Part shown: piece by piece, positions 16,203 through 26,007 of the stretch
Position numbering within the stretch: the stretch's first letter is position 1
Layout: each line of letters starts with the position of its first letter
From: Zobellia amurskyensis
Lineage (GTDB): Bacteria > Bacteroidota > Bacteroidia > Flavobacteriales > Flavobacteriaceae
Reading direction: 5' to 3'
NCBI RefSeq assembly: GCF_009725985.1
Contig: NZ_RCNR01000010.1
Location: 1 to 64,000 of the forward strand
DNA: 64,000 nucleotides
Made by a program: the position numbers and the translations under genes
The notes under the pieces: generated by a model
Told to the model about the DNA's origin: nothing
Databases searched by the model: none
The model's input: the letters and a program-made list of their open reading frames with translations, nothing else

Positions 16203-19200
16203 CTAATCCCCAATCTCCACCCGAACGCCTTTAGAATGACTTGAAAACTCCGGTGCGTACATGCTTTGGATTGTTGTAATACCATTACTGAAGTCTCCAG
16301 CATTGTTTACCCTTACATCATATTCAAAGACATAGACTCCTTTTGGTAGATAGTCAAAAAAGAAATTGGTGCTGGCATCCTTTGTACTTTCGTAATAGCC
16401 CAAACCATCTTGCCATTTGTAATTGGAAATTACATTTACGGGTTCAAAACCGGCCGCTCGCATATCTTTCATGTGAATAAATTCCATATCGCGGTCAGAA
16501 CGCAGTTCGATTCGTACGCGTACCAAGTCGCCTACTTGCAAGGGAGTGGCATCGGTGATTTCCGAAATTTTCTCTCCCGTATCCGTATTCTTTTTTAAGA
16601 ACAGCTTTTTCTTGAGTTGTAAGGGTGTTTTAGCCGATGTGATTTTATCCAAATCCTCAAAATACTGCCAGTACAAAGCACCCCACGCGATACCATTTCC
16701 TTTTTTCTCTAGACGCACCTCTGCCATTTCTGGTTGTATTTCATTAGTGTTCCATGAGGTTTTGAAATAACCTGTTCCGGCTTCAACTTGGGTGTTTTCT
16801 AGTCTTTCAGGAGCAATGGCTTGGCCTCCTAAGGTAACGTTAACAGCATCGGAAACCGAAAGCCAATCGCTACCTTGTAACAATAGGGCATAAACTGCTT
16901 CGGAGGTAGATTTGGTAGTGAACCACTGGTTGGTCTGCTTATGTTTTAGGAGCCATACTTTTAGGTTGTCAATGGTCTTTGTGTCATTTTCTATTTCACT
17001 GAAAGCTTCTATTAAAAGCGCCTGTGTTTCAATGGGTGCTTGGTACCAATACCATGAAGCCGTATTTTCTTTCCAATACATGCCCAACTCTTCTGAAACA
17101 ATACTATTCTCTCTTAAAGACTTTAAAATCTTTTTGGAAGTAGTAGTATCATCTGCTCTATTTAAGGTTAAGGCCAACATACCTTTGGCGTACAAGCCTT
17201 TTTTGGTCCAATATTTTTTTGCCTGACCTAAGTAATATGCTGTGATTTTATCAACTTCTTTTGATTTTTTTATTTCTTTAAAAAAGCTCCTCATATACAG
17301 ATAATGAATCTGTATTTGACTCAAGTGGTCATTATCCAGGTTGGAACTGTGCTTTTTCATTTGTTTGTACTCTTCAACAAACTCGGCATCTAAATAGGCA
17401 ATGGCTTTTTCTGTTAGGTCTTTTAAAGAAGATTGATTTTCTGAAGAGGCAGGTAACGCGTTCAACTGTTTCAAATGACCTATGCCCGTTACAATGTGTT
17501 GGGTAATGTACCGGTTGTCCGGTCCGCCATTGAACCAGGCCCAAGCTCCAGAATATTTCTGATTGTTCTTTAATTTATCAAGAGCACGGATTTCCTCGTT
17601 CTTCATTTTATTAAGGTCGAACAATAGGGCGATGCGCTTTTTTTGCTCCGTTTCAGATTGAGCATCACGCAACCAAGGCGTTTCTTGAATTAAAAGTGAT
17701 TTTAGTTCTTCGTTTTTTTCAAGGTTGCTCAATAAAGCGTCAGAATTGGCCCATTGGTCAAATACCGCTTTTACTCTTTCGTTGGAATTGGCTATATGGC
17801 TCGCCAAACGGTTCGCGTAATAACGGGAAAAGGTTTGTTCGTTACAGTCGTAGGGGTACTCCATAAGGTAGGGGAGTGCCTGTACGGCATACCACGCAGG
17901 GTTAGAAGTTATCTCTAACGTAAGTTTGTGGTTTTTTAATGTAGTTGAGGTGTTGTCCTTCAATTTATCCAAGACAAAAGTTTTGGTCTGATTGCTCCGT
18001 ACCCATAAAGGTAGGGTTTCGGTAACCAACTTGCGGTTGCTCAAAACGGGTAGTACACTTTGTTCGCCATCACTGAAACCTTCTGCTTTGGCTACCACCG
18101 TGTATTGAACGGCCTGTAAACTCTCGGGTATTTGTAATCGCCAAGAAACTTGGGTGTTCCCTAGGGCATCTACAGTGAACGTATTTTGAATCTTCCCAAT
18201 AAATAACTGTTCGGAAATGTCCTTTCCGGATAGGGCATCCACAAGAACTAACTTAGCTTCGCCCGATAATTTTCTATCGGTTAGATTGGCAATTTTGGTG
18301 CTGATATTGATTTCATCACCCTCTCTTAAAAAACGTGGTGCATTGGGTATGACCATCAGTTCTTTTTGGGTAACGGTTTGAAGGGTTTTTACGGCACTCT
18401 GTAAAGATTTATTATGTGCCAATAATTGTAGTTTCCATTTGGTAAGGGCTTCAGGTGTAGTGAAGCTAAAAGAAATCGTGCCGTCTTTATCCGTTTTCAA
18501 TTCAGGAAAGAAAAAAGCAGTTTCTTGAAGATTTTTCCGGATTTGTACCGTTTCTAAGTCCTTTTTGCCGCTGTTTGTTTGTCCGGGACTAGCTTGGCTG
18601 CTCATATCCATTTCGCTTTCCTCAGGGGCTTCGGAAGAGGTGATAACAACTTCTTCTAAAGTTGCTCCGTCATCGGCCATCATACTTAAAGGTGCAGTTT
18701 CGCTTTTTGCCATTTTTCTTGTTAAACTACTGCGGTAGTGGTTTGCATACCCAAAATGCAACCCGAACCAATTAAAAGAGTCATAGCCTTGGGGTGTATA
18801 GTTGTAGCCCTTATTTTCCAGATAGGTCCTAAAGGAATTTGTTCCGTAACTAGTGTGTGCATTAGCGTACATTGAAGAATAATAGGAGCTTCGTGCAAGG
18901 GGATTAAAATTCCAGTTATGTGGCCTAAAGGTATCTAGTGAGGCGTCATACATACTAGCCAATAGCTCTACCGATGCTTTTTCGCCTTCGGGTCCTTTTA
19001 TTTTGAAGGACCAGGTTTCATCCGTCCCCGGTTGCAGCTTGTCCCTAAACGTAGTCGTTTCAATTTCAAGGTTCGTGTTGGGGTAAGGTACATCTATGGA
19101 CATTGTACCCGATTGAAAGGAGTTATAGGCTGAGAACGTATAGTTAACGGCAAATCCGCCCAAATCGTTTTCAGAAATGGGAATGGTAAAGGATTTTGAG

Positions 19201-22200
19201 TTTTGACTCAAATGTACTTTATGAATGTCAACAATTTTCTGCTCTTTTTCAATAGCTACCGTCACGGTCAGGTCTTCTGAATTGGAGTAAAGGATCACTT
19301 CTACTTTGTCGCCAACCTTATACTCTGTTTTATCCGTCTTAATATTAAATAAGCGGTTGTCCGGTAATTGTTTATCGTTTTCACTAGTGAGTTCGGTTAT
19401 GGCCTTTTCCTTGACTAGTTGACCAAATTTATCTTGGGTTTCCAGCTCAACTATATATTTACCCGATGTCCAGTTTTTTAAATTCTTAATACTGATTTCT
19501 TTCGATTCTTCAGTGTCAAAATTGGTCTGCCATACCAGTTTGCCTTTTTTCCAGTTTATCGCCTTGTCTTCTTTATTATAAGCTTCATGTGGAAACAGGT
19601 TATGGTATTCTTCTTGGGTCCAGTTTTTATAATCCGGCGCAGGCCATGTACGGGTTCTAAGTACGTGTTTAGGAGCCTGTAATTTATACATTTTTAATGT
19701 TCCCTTAGCTGGTATGGGCTGTCCGTTAAGGTTAGAGGTAGAAATATGTATTTTATCCTCATTCTTATCTTTATCCCATTGCTCAGGTACGGAAATATCA
19801 GCGATAACTGAATGATATCCTACGGATATAAAAGTAGTAGTGCTATGGGTTTCTCCATTAATGTCCGTTACATCTGCCGTAATTTCATAACTGAAGGTAG
19901 GTAAGTTTTCTTTTGACACACTATTGTCCGGAATGGCTTTAAAGGTAATATCGTAGTTGCCCGAAGCATCCGTAGTAGTTTCTCCGTGTGCAATTTCTTG
20001 GGGAGAATTGTTATAATAGGGCATACGCCAATAGTACCAACGAGGGAAATAAACCGCCCTTTTTACGCGATAACTCACTTTGGCATCTGTAATTTTACTT
20101 CCCGCGTAGGCGGAAGCTACACCAGTCACGGTAATACTGTCGTTTACTTTATACGTTTCTGTTACAGGCTCAAAAGAGGTTTCAAATTTTGGACGTTTGT
20201 ATTCTTCTACGGAAAAGTAATGGACGTTATCGGCATTGCCTGAAAGAGCCTCAACTTCAATAGAAAACTCTCCCGTTAAGCCGGAATTGGGTAAAATGAA
20301 TTCCCCGTTAAAAGAGCCGAATTCATTGGTCTTAAATTCAAGTTCAGTTACTTTTTGGTCATTAACATCATATAGACTTACTGTTACCATTTCATTGGCA
20401 ACAATCTTAGATTTTTCTTCAAAAGTCTCCATAAGGATTCCCTTAAAGTAAAGCGGCTGGCCGGGTCTGTAAATACTTCGGTCCGTAAATAGAAAAACAC
20501 GGTTAGAAACAGTGTTGCGGTCTGTTTGGTTTCGCTTTTCGTTTACATAATAATTTCCAAAGAAAGCTTTCTCGCCGTCATGGTTAACTTCAATAGTTAC
20601 ATCGTTCCAATTGTCATCGGTTAGGGGAATGGTCACGAATCCCATTCTATCGGTAGTTTCGGTTCGCTTTAGATAGGGCTTATTGTAATTTTTAGTGTAG
20701 GAGAAAGTTAAATCGGCACCCGAAATAGGTTTTCCTGTAGTTCTATTGATTATCTGGTAACGTTGTTCTGAGTTGCCTTTTGTTTCTATCAAGGCCATGT
20801 TCGTTACCTGAATTTCACTAAAAGCAAAATCGTTATTGTTTTTGGTTTCTGGGGAAGCCAGAATGATGTATTGTCCGTTTTCCAAAGGAGGGAGCAACAC
20901 CTCAATACCATGTTGTTGGTAATCTTTTTCATTTTTAAGGGGGGCGGTCCAACTTTTTACCTCCTTTAACTTTTCTATAAAAGTTAGCTGTTTTTCCTGT
21001 GGATGAAGCCGGTTCAGTTCCTTTACTTGGTTTTTGGTTACTACATAGGCCGTTAGTTGTAATAAGGTAAGGTTCTTATAATTCACCAGCAATTTTGATG
21101 GCTTGTTTACGGGAATTTGCCTTTCTGTTACAATTGAAATACTGGGGCCCACAATCTGCGAACGTAATGCCCTGCATTTTTCAGCTGCCATGCTGTCTGG
21201 AAATTGAGCAACAACTGCATCGCATAGGGCTAAAGCTTCTTTGTGCTTCCAGCGGGTTTCTTCGGTAACTTCAGGACGGTATGTTTGTCCCAAGTTTTGG
21301 TAGAGTTTGGCAAGCTCATAAGTATAAAGGGCGGCAAGCTCATTATGCTTTAGACTTTCTGCGGAATTCTTTAAAGTCTCTTCGTAGTATGTTTCTTTGT
21401 TTTCAAAAGTGGCGTTCTGGTAAACAAAGTTTAAACGCTCAATATCTGCCATGACCAAAGCTTCTAACTCAGGTTCACTAAAATGAAAATGAATCAGTTC
21501 TTGGTATACTTTAAGCGCTTTGGCCTGTAACGAAGTGTCATCGTTCGTTGTCAGGTCATGATGTATAAATTGATACGCCTCGCATAGGGTTTCTGGGTCG
21601 TTTATCTCATATTTATCCGCAGGGCGAGTAATAGAGTTTTCATTGGTTTTATAGAATTGAAGCGCTGTCTGGGCAAGAAGGTCATAAAGAGTAGGGCGGA
21701 AGGTTTCCGAGCCTTTTTGTTGATTCAATAATTCCTCAACTACCTTTACATTGGTTTTTTGAAGCTCTTTTTTATTTTCTAAAGATGCCTTAAAATGAAT
21801 ATCTATTTCGTGAAATAAAGTGGTAAGGTCCCAAGTCCTGAAATCAGTGCTATCTACCTTGGTTTCTGTTGTGGTTCTATTGTAAAATTGATACCGGTTT
21901 TGTTGAAAATACTGCCAGTAAAGATTGGCTAAATAGCTTTCCAGAATATTCTTTGTTGGGGTTTCCGATTTGCCTATTTCCTCTTTAAACCGATTAATGA
22001 TATGCAATTGCGCATCTTCTTCCAGGGTCATTGTGTATTTGGAAACGAATAACAATGCTTTTACAATTTGCTCTGGATTTTTTTCTTTTTCCGCTTTTTC
22101 CGAAATGGTCTCAACCAACTTTAAAGCCGATTTGGTCAACGCTTCGCGCTCTAACTTTTGAACTTGTTCCCAAAGCGATTTATAGGAATCTCCGTTATCT

Positions 22201-22259
22201 TGAGCTGGTAGCATTTGCGAAAAAAGGATTACGGTGAATATGAGGGAAAATCTTTTCAT
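16203..22259 (-). CDS. Alpha-2-macroglobulin family protein with thioester motif
   Basis: A 2018-residue exported protein: signal peptide at 1-19 (ends MLPAQ), a long helical N-terminal region to about residue 380, then macroglobulin (MG) beta domains, including VFLFTDRSIYRPGQPLYFKG near 590, which is typical of the MG2 region. The thioester segment is YPYDCNEQTFSRYY with Cys at about 1472 and Gln three residues on. An all-helical complement-like domain and the C-terminal MG domain follow. Bacterial homologues trap or inhibit attacking proteases in the periplasm. In many proteobacteria the gene sits beside pbpC; here it stands alone. The linker near residues 1195-1235 (EEVVITSSEAPEESEMDMSS) is acidic and of low complexity and may be a bait-like region. 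Confidence 0.9.
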   Translation of the reverse strand: MKRFSLIFTVILFSQMLPAQDNGDSYKSLWEQVQKLEREALTKSALKLVETISEKAEKEKNPEQIVKALLFVSKYTMTLEEDAQLHIINRFKEEIGKSETPTKNILESYLANLYWQYFQQNRYQFYNRTTTETKVDSTDFRTWDLTTLFHEIDIHFKASLENKKELQKTNVKVVEELLNQQKGSETFRPTLYDLLAQTALQFYKTNENSITRPADKYEINDPETLCEAYQFIHHDLTTNDDTSLQAKALKVYQELIHFHFSEPELEALVMADIERLNFVYQNATFENKETYYEETLKNSAESLKHNELAALYTYELAKLYQNLGQTYRPEVTEETRWKHKEALALCDAVVAQFPDSMAAEKCRALRSQIVGPSISIVTERQIPVNKPSKLLVNYKNLTLLQLTAYVVTKNQVKELNRLHPQEKQLTFIEKLKEVKSWTAPLKNEKDYQQHGIEVLLPPLENGQYIILASPETKNNNDFAFSEIQVTNMALIETKGNSEQRYQIINRTTGKPISGADLTFSYTKNYNKPYLKRTETTDRMGFVTIPLTDDNWNDVTIEVNHDGEKAFFGNYYVNEKRNQTDRNTVSNRVFLFTDRSIYRPGQPLYFKGILMETFEEKSKIVANEMVTVSLYDVNDQKVTELEFKTNEFGSFNGEFILPNSGLTGEFSIEVEALSGNADNVHYFSVEEYKRPKFETSFEPVTETYKVNDSITVTGVASAYAGSKITDAKVSYRVKRAVYFPRWYYWRMPYYNNSPQEIAHGETTTDASGNYDITFKAIPDNSVSKENLPTFSYEITADVTDINGETHSTTTFISVGYHSVIADISVPEQWDKDKNEDKIHISTSNLNGQPIPAKGTLKMYKLQAPKHVLRTRTWPAPDYKNWTQEEYHNLFPHEAYNKEDKAINWKKGKLVWQTNFDTEESKEISIKNLKNWTSGKYIVELETQDKFGQLVKEKAITELTSENDKQLPDNRLFNIKTDKTEYKVGDKVEVILYSNSEDLTVTVAIEKEQKIVDIHKVHLSQNSKSFTIPISENDLGGFAVNYTFSAYNSFQSGTMSIDVPYPNTNLEIETTTFRDKLQPGTDETWSFKIKGPEGEKASVELLASMYDASLDTFRPHNWNFNPLARSSYYSSMYANAHTSYGTNSFRTYLENKGYNYTPQGYDSFNWFGLHFGYANHYRSSLTRKMAKSETAPLSMMADDGATLEEVVITSSEAPEESEMDMSSQASPGQTNSGKKDLETVQIRKNLQETAFFFPELKTDKDGTISFSFTTPEALTKWKLQLLAHNKSLQSAVKTLQTVTQKELMVIPNAPRFLREGDEINISTKIANLTDRKLSGEAKLVLVDALSGKDISEQLFIGKIQNTFTVDALGNTQVSWRLQIPESLQAVQYTVVAKAEGFSDGEQSVLPVLSNRKLVTETLPLWVRSNQTKTFVLDKLKDNTSTTLKNHKLTLEITSNPAWYAVQALPYLMEYPYDCNEQTFSRYYANRLASHIANSNERVKAVFDQWANSDALLSNLEKNEELKSLLIQETPWLRDAQSETEQKKRIALLFDLNKMKNEEIRALDKLKNNQKYSGAWAWFNGGPDNRYITQHIVTGIGHLKQLNALPASSENQSSLKDLTEKAIAYLDAEFVEEYKQMKKHSSNLDNDHLSQIQIHYLYMRSFFKEIKKSKEVDKITAYYLGQAKKYWTKKGLYAKGMLALTLNRADDTTTSKKILKSLRENSIVSEELGMYWKENTASWYWYQAPIETQALLIEAFSEIENDTKTIDNLKVWLLKHKQTNQWFTTKSTSEAVYALLLQGSDWLSVSDAVNVTLGGQAIAPERLENTQVEAGTGYFKTSWNTNEIQPEMAEVRLEKKGNGIAWGALYWQYFEDLDKITSAKTPLQLKKKLFLKKNTDTGEKISEITDATPLQVGDLVRVRIELRSDRDMEFIHMKDMRAAGFEPVNVISNYKWQDGLGYYESTKDASTNFFFDYLPKGVYVFEYDVRVNNAGDFSNGITTIQSMYAPEFSSHSKGVRVEIGD

Positions 22260-22446
22260 AGTATAAAATTACAGAACAAAACTGAGCAAAATCGGTGCCA
22301 ATAAAAACTATAAATGAGTGAACGCTACTATCCGGTTAGGGAATAGGTTTTTGGAATCGCAGGAAATGACCTACAGGATGGGCTTTTGAGATGCTTATGA
22401 GGTAAAATATTAGTTTTTAAAACCCATCGTCCCTGTTTCGTGGGGC

Positions 22447-22454
22447 TATTTTTG
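22447..22454 (+). promoter_or_regulatory. TATTTTTG box before a 32-codon open frame
   Basis: An exact TAnnTTTG match 17 bases before the ATG at 22472. No -33 TTG at proper spacing. It supports, weakly, expression of the small peptide that follows. Confidence 0.3.
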
Positions 22455-22471
22455 AGTGAACTAAAACCTAT

Positions 22472-22570
22472 ATGATGGATAATAATTTTATTGAAACTTG
22501 GGCATCTTCCCTTAAATCTACTTTTGTACTGCTCTTTATTCTTATTGTTTTATTGATTGTAGCATCCTAA
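22472..22570 (+). CDS. Possible 32-residue single-pass membrane peptide
   Basis: This short frame starts ATG ATG and encodes a polar N-terminus (MMDNNFIETWASSLKS) followed by about 16 strongly hydrophobic residues (TFVLLFILIVLLIVAS) and a stop. Such a composition is typical of small bacterial membrane proteins and unlikely in random AT-rich DNA. A TATTTTTG box lies 17 bases upstream. The rest of the 320-base gap between the macroglobulin and SDR genes (22260-22579) shows nothing else. No family is recognised, and the peptide is proposed from composition and context only. Confidence 0.4.
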   Translation: MMDNNFIETWASSLKSTFVLLFILIVLLIVAS

Positions 22571-22579
22571 ATAGGCCGG

Positions 22580-23365
22580 TTACAAACTCTTTAAAAGTCC
22601 CCCGTCTATAGGTATTTGTGTGCCTGTAATATAGGCTCCTTGGTCCGATGCCAAAAAGGTAGCGAGATACCCATATTCTTTTGGGTCTCCAATGCGTCTT
22701 ACGGGAACCCTTGATTCCATATCGGCAAGTACTTCTTCTTCCGAAATACCTAATTGTTCCGCTTTTTTAGCATTTAACTGTTCAATGCGTTCCGTATCGA
22801 AATAACCCGTAAGAATGCTGTTTACAGTTATTTGATATTGGCCTACATCATTGGCTAAAGACTTGGCCCAAGTTACTACTGCTGCTCTAATGGTGTTTGA
22901 AAGTGCTAAATATGATAATGGCTCTTTTACGGAAACCGAAGCCACATTTATTATTCTTCCCCACTTATTGGTTTTCATGTGTTCCAAGGCCAATTCCGTG
23001 GTGTACGAAACAGTCTTGAAAAGCAAATCGAACGCCTCTTGATAATCAGAGGTTTGTTTTTCCATTGCACTGCCTGCCGCGGGGCCTTGGGTGTTATTGA
23101 CCAGAATATCTACGCTGTTCGTTTCAAAATAACCATAGATTATTTCGCGATAGCTATGAAAATCTGAAAAGTCCACGACCAGATAATTATGTACTTGGTC
23201 TTGATCCGTAGGTAGGTTACTCACGATCTTCTGTAACTTTTCTTCACTGCGAGACATAAGGGTTACGCTTGCCCCGCTTTCTGCTAATTGCTGTGCTATT
23301 GCTTTTCCAATTCCGCCTGAGCTACCGCCAACTAATGCTTTTTTTCCTTTTAAATTGATGTTCAT
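22580..23365 (-). CDS. SDR-family oxidoreductase with an atypical active site
   Basis: A 261-residue Rossmann-fold protein. The NAD(P) loop ALVGGSSGGIGKAIA lies near residues 10-24, NNTQG near 90 corresponds to the NNAG motif, and IPIDGG ends the fold. Where classical members carry YxxxK this protein reads LALSN (in SVKEPLSYLALSNTIRAAV), so the catalytic Tyr and Lys appear to be replaced, as in a recognised subgroup with L-x-L-S-N. The reaction is therefore uncertain. A 103-residue cupin gene lies 35 bases upstream on the same strand, so the two probably act on the same small metabolite. Confidence 0.88.
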   Translation of the reverse strand: MNINLKGKKALVGGSSGGIGKAIAQQLAESGASVTLMSRSEEKLQKIVSNLPTDQDQVHNYLVVDFSDFHSYREIIYGYFETNSVDILVNNTQGPAAGSAMEKQTSDYQEAFDLLFKTVSYTTELALEHMKTNKWGRIINVASVSVKEPLSYLALSNTIRAAVVTWAKSLANDVGQYQITVNSILTGYFDTERIEQLNAKKAEQLGISEEEVLADMESRVPVRRIGDPKEYGYLATFLASDQGAYITGTQIPIDGGLLKSL

Positions 23366-23400
23366 ATGATACGATTTATGGGGATTTTTACTGCTGTCTT

Positions 23401-23712
23401 CTATTTGTACTCTTCACGCACCGGACTAAAAACGTCTATAAGTTTGCAGGGCGTAAGTGCCTTGCCACTATGTGGGCTATGGGGAGGTATAATTACAATA
23501 TCGTTTGCTTCGTAGATTTTTGTGTCTCCATCAAGTGTAAATTCAAAACGCCCTTCTTGAACGTGCATTATTTGCTCGTTCATATGGGAGTGTTCGGGTA
23601 CTACGGCACCTTCTTCAACCGTCCAAAAAGCAATGGACATATTTTCGGAGTGCACCAGTTTACCGTGGTAACCCGGCATAATTTCTTTTGAAGAAATACT
23701 TGATAAGTTCAT
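23401..23712 (-). CDS. Small cupin protein
   Basis: A 103-residue single-domain cupin. Motif 1 is GAVVPEHSHMNEQIMHVQEG (residues about 35-54) with the metal-binding His-x-His and Glu; motif 2 (IVIIPPHSPHSG) near 74 supplies a further His. It is a soluble cytoplasmic protein that may be an isomerase, dioxygenase or small-molecule binder. It is first in a two-gene unit with the SDR gene. The pair is often found near sugar-acid or aromatic catabolism in Bacteroidota, but nothing here fixes the substrate. Confidence 0.85.
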   Translation of the reverse strand: MNLSSISSKEIMPGYHGKLVHSENMSIAFWTVEEGAVVPEHSHMNEQIMHVQEGRFEFTLDGDTKIYEANDIVIIPPHSPHSGKALTPCKLIDVFSPVREEYK

Positions 23713-23759
23713 AAGCTAAAATTTCTCTAACGAAGATAGAAAGAATAGCAACAGAAATG

Positions 23760-23792
23760 AAAAAGCCCCAAACCATATTTATGATTCGGGGC
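23760..23792 (-). terminator. Terminator of the T9SS operon
   Basis: GCCCC (23765-23769) pairs with GGGGC (23788-23792); inside, CAT/ATG and AA/TT pairs extend the stem with two mismatches. In the minus direction five T follow. It lies about 70 bases after the PorE-like stop. Confidence 0.65.
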
Positions 23793-23860
23793 AAAGTTTA
23801 GGATGGGTAATTATCGTTTGTCGAAAGTTTGATTTCAAATGTCTTTTCTAGTAAACGGGA

Positions 23861-26005
23861 TTATTCCCATTTTACGACTATCAATTCACACCTTCTGTTC
23901 CATTCATGATCTTCTTCGGTACAGCTTTCTACGGTTTCACATTTAACAATGGGTTGGGATTCCCCGTAGCCTTTAGCAATAACACGCTCTTTTGCTATGC
24001 CGTTCTTAACCATGAATTCTTTGGCGGAGTCGGCACGTTTTTGCGAGAGATTACGATTAAATTCCGAGGTGCCTCTAATATCGGTATGGGTGCCAATTTC
24101 AATGACCATACCTGGGTTTTGCTTCATAATAGCAACTACCTTGGCTAAACGTTCCCTGGCTTCACGTCTTACGTACCAAAGACTATAATCAAAATGAATT
24201 TCTTCAGTTCTAATAATGATACGCTGATTCTCCCTGACAATAGCATCTTCTTTAGCAATTATGCCATCTATTTTTTTAAGGCGTTCCCGCTCTTCTTTTT
24301 CTTGAGTAGCCTTTTTCTTGACCGCTACTTCTTTTTCCTTTTTTATACGGTTTATTTCGGCTACTTTCTCTTGTTCTTTTTGTTTTGCTATGGCAACTAA
24401 TGCCAATTTTTCTGCTTCTTCTTTTTTAGCAAGAAGCTCTTTTGCTTTTTGGGCCTCTCTTTCTTCTATGGAGAACAGGGTAAGAGAGCCATCTTTTGTC
24501 GCGTTTCTTTCCGTATCTGAGATAACGGACTTAGAATTATCCTCATAGCCTTCTTTATAGGCTTTTATAAGGTATTCCTGGCTACATTCAATTTGGAATT
24601 TAAAGGAAGCGTCGGTTGACGTTGTTATCGTTTCAATACGATTGCCGTTGGCGTCTAAAAGTTCTATGGATGCATTTGCTAAAGGAAGTTTAGTAGTTTT
24701 ATCGGTCAAGACTCCGGCAATAAACTGCTTGCAATCTTCTATAAGCAGTGGCTTGGTTTCTGAAAAAGAATAGATGTCATCACTACCTTTTCCGCCAGGG
24801 CGATTGGATGAAAAATATCCCGTATTTCCGTTGTGGTCCAGTGATAATGAAAAATCATCATAACCGCTGTTTACCGGCAGACCAAGGTTGTCCGGTTTTC
24901 CAAAATCTCCGTTATTTTCTTTTGAAATAAAAATATCTAAAAGTCCAAAACCGGGATGACCGTTTGAGGCAAAATAAAGGTTGCCTTGATTGTCCAGAAA
25001 AGGAAATTGTTCTTTTTTATCCGTATTGATAGTCTTTCCCAAATTTATTGGCGTACCAAAGAATCCGTCTTTTTGAATGGTTACCGAATAGAGGTCAAAA
25101 GACCCGAAACCGCCTTCACGGTCAGATGAAAAATAAAGCTTGGTTTCATCCGGACTTAATGCAGGGTGTTCCGTTGAGAAGTCATCGCTGTTAAAGGGAA
25201 GCGTGATAATATTTTTCCATTCGCCATCTACAAATTCCGCACGATAGATTTTTAGGTTACTTATTTTATCATCTTCCGTTTTCTTTTTACTGTTTCGGGT
25301 AAAATAAATGGTTTTTCGGTCTTTGGTAATGGCAAAAGTACCCTCGTGCATCTTTGAATTGATAACAGTGCTTAGTGGAGTGCTTAAACTATCTCCCAAG
25401 GTAATCTTTAGAATCGGGTGGGTGTAGAGATCCAGATAATTTTCGTTGTTCCACCGGTACAATTTAGGTAGTCCAGACGACCGCTTTCTGGAAGCGCTGT
25501 ACACTAAATTAGAATCTATGCGTGCCGCACCAAATTCTGATGTGGAGGTATTGATATTGAGATTTTCTATGTTGAAACGTTCCCCTATGGCACCTACGTT
25601 TTCTATATAGGTGTAGTTGTTTTCAATTTGGATGGTCTTATCGTTTTGTCCTTGCTCGGTATAAAAATCAACGAGGACTTTTTTAGCTTTTTCGTACTCA
25701 CCAATCGACTTTAAGGACTGGTTCAATTTAAAATGATAGCTCTCATCTACGTTGGCTCCGTAGTTGGAAATAAGATATCCATACCAACGGGCGGCAGCTT
25801 TCATATCAAAAGTGTGGTAATAACTGTCGGCTAGGTTTTTTATAAGTTTTGAGCTCTTGTTTCGAGGCAATAATTGCTCGTATAGTGGAATAGCATCACT
25901 GTAATATGCCCGCTCAAAATAAGTATCTGCACGCTTTAGTTCCTGTTGGCCATAGGTCGGTAAAGTTAGACCCAGAATAAACCATATGAAGAGTATCTTT
26001 TTCAT
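23861..26005 (-). CDS. PorE-like OmpA-family protein (TPR, beta-propeller, carboxypeptidase-regulatory and OmpA domains)
   Basis: A 714-residue exported protein (signal peptide ending PTYGQ, about residue 19). In order: TPR-like helices (20-140), a beta-propeller with PD40-like repeats such as HPALSPDETKLYFSSDREGGFGSFDLY (about 190-410), a carboxypeptidase-regulatory-like domain (TDKTTKLPLANASIELLD, 430-500), a charged coiled coil (510-590) and a C-terminal OmpA peptidoglycan-binding domain (IEIGTHTDIRGTSEFNRNLSQKRADSAKEFM). This is the domain order of T9SS protein PorE. It starts two bases after the PorP/SprF gene, so it probably anchors that dedicated outer membrane complex to the cell wall. 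It is more likely a paralogue than the core PorE. Confidence 0.88.
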   Translation of the reverse strand: MKKILFIWFILGLTLPTYGQQELKRADTYFERAYYSDAIPLYEQLLPRNKSSKLIKNLADSYYHTFDMKAAARWYGYLISNYGANVDESYHFKLNQSLKSIGEYEKAKKVLVDFYTEQGQNDKTIQIENNYTYIENVGAIGERFNIENLNINTSTSEFGAARIDSNLVYSASRKRSSGLPKLYRWNNENYLDLYTHPILKITLGDSLSTPLSTVINSKMHEGTFAITKDRKTIYFTRNSKKKTEDDKISNLKIYRAEFVDGEWKNIITLPFNSDDFSTEHPALSPDETKLYFSSDREGGFGSFDLYSVTIQKDGFFGTPINLGKTINTDKKEQFPFLDNQGNLYFASNGHPGFGLLDIFISKENNGDFGKPDNLGLPVNSGYDDFSLSLDHNGNTGYFSSNRPGGKGSDDIYSFSETKPLLIEDCKQFIAGVLTDKTTKLPLANASIELLDANGNRIETITTSTDASFKFQIECSQEYLIKAYKEGYEDNSKSVISDTERNATKDGSLTLFSIEEREAQKAKELLAKKEEAEKLALVAIAKQKEQEKVAEINRIKKEKEVAVKKKATQEKEERERLKKIDGIIAKEDAIVRENQRIIIRTEEIHFDYSLWYVRREARERLAKVVAIMKQNPGMVIEIGTHTDIRGTSEFNRNLSQKRADSAKEFMVKNGIAKERVIAKGYGESQPIVKCETVESCTEEDHEWNRRCELIVVKWE

Positions 26006-26007
26006 GT

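Noticed and set aside
18601-18690. EEVVITS in the macroglobulin as a TonB box
   Set aside because: The protein lacks plug and barrel domains; the match is a short acidic linker and probably coincidental.
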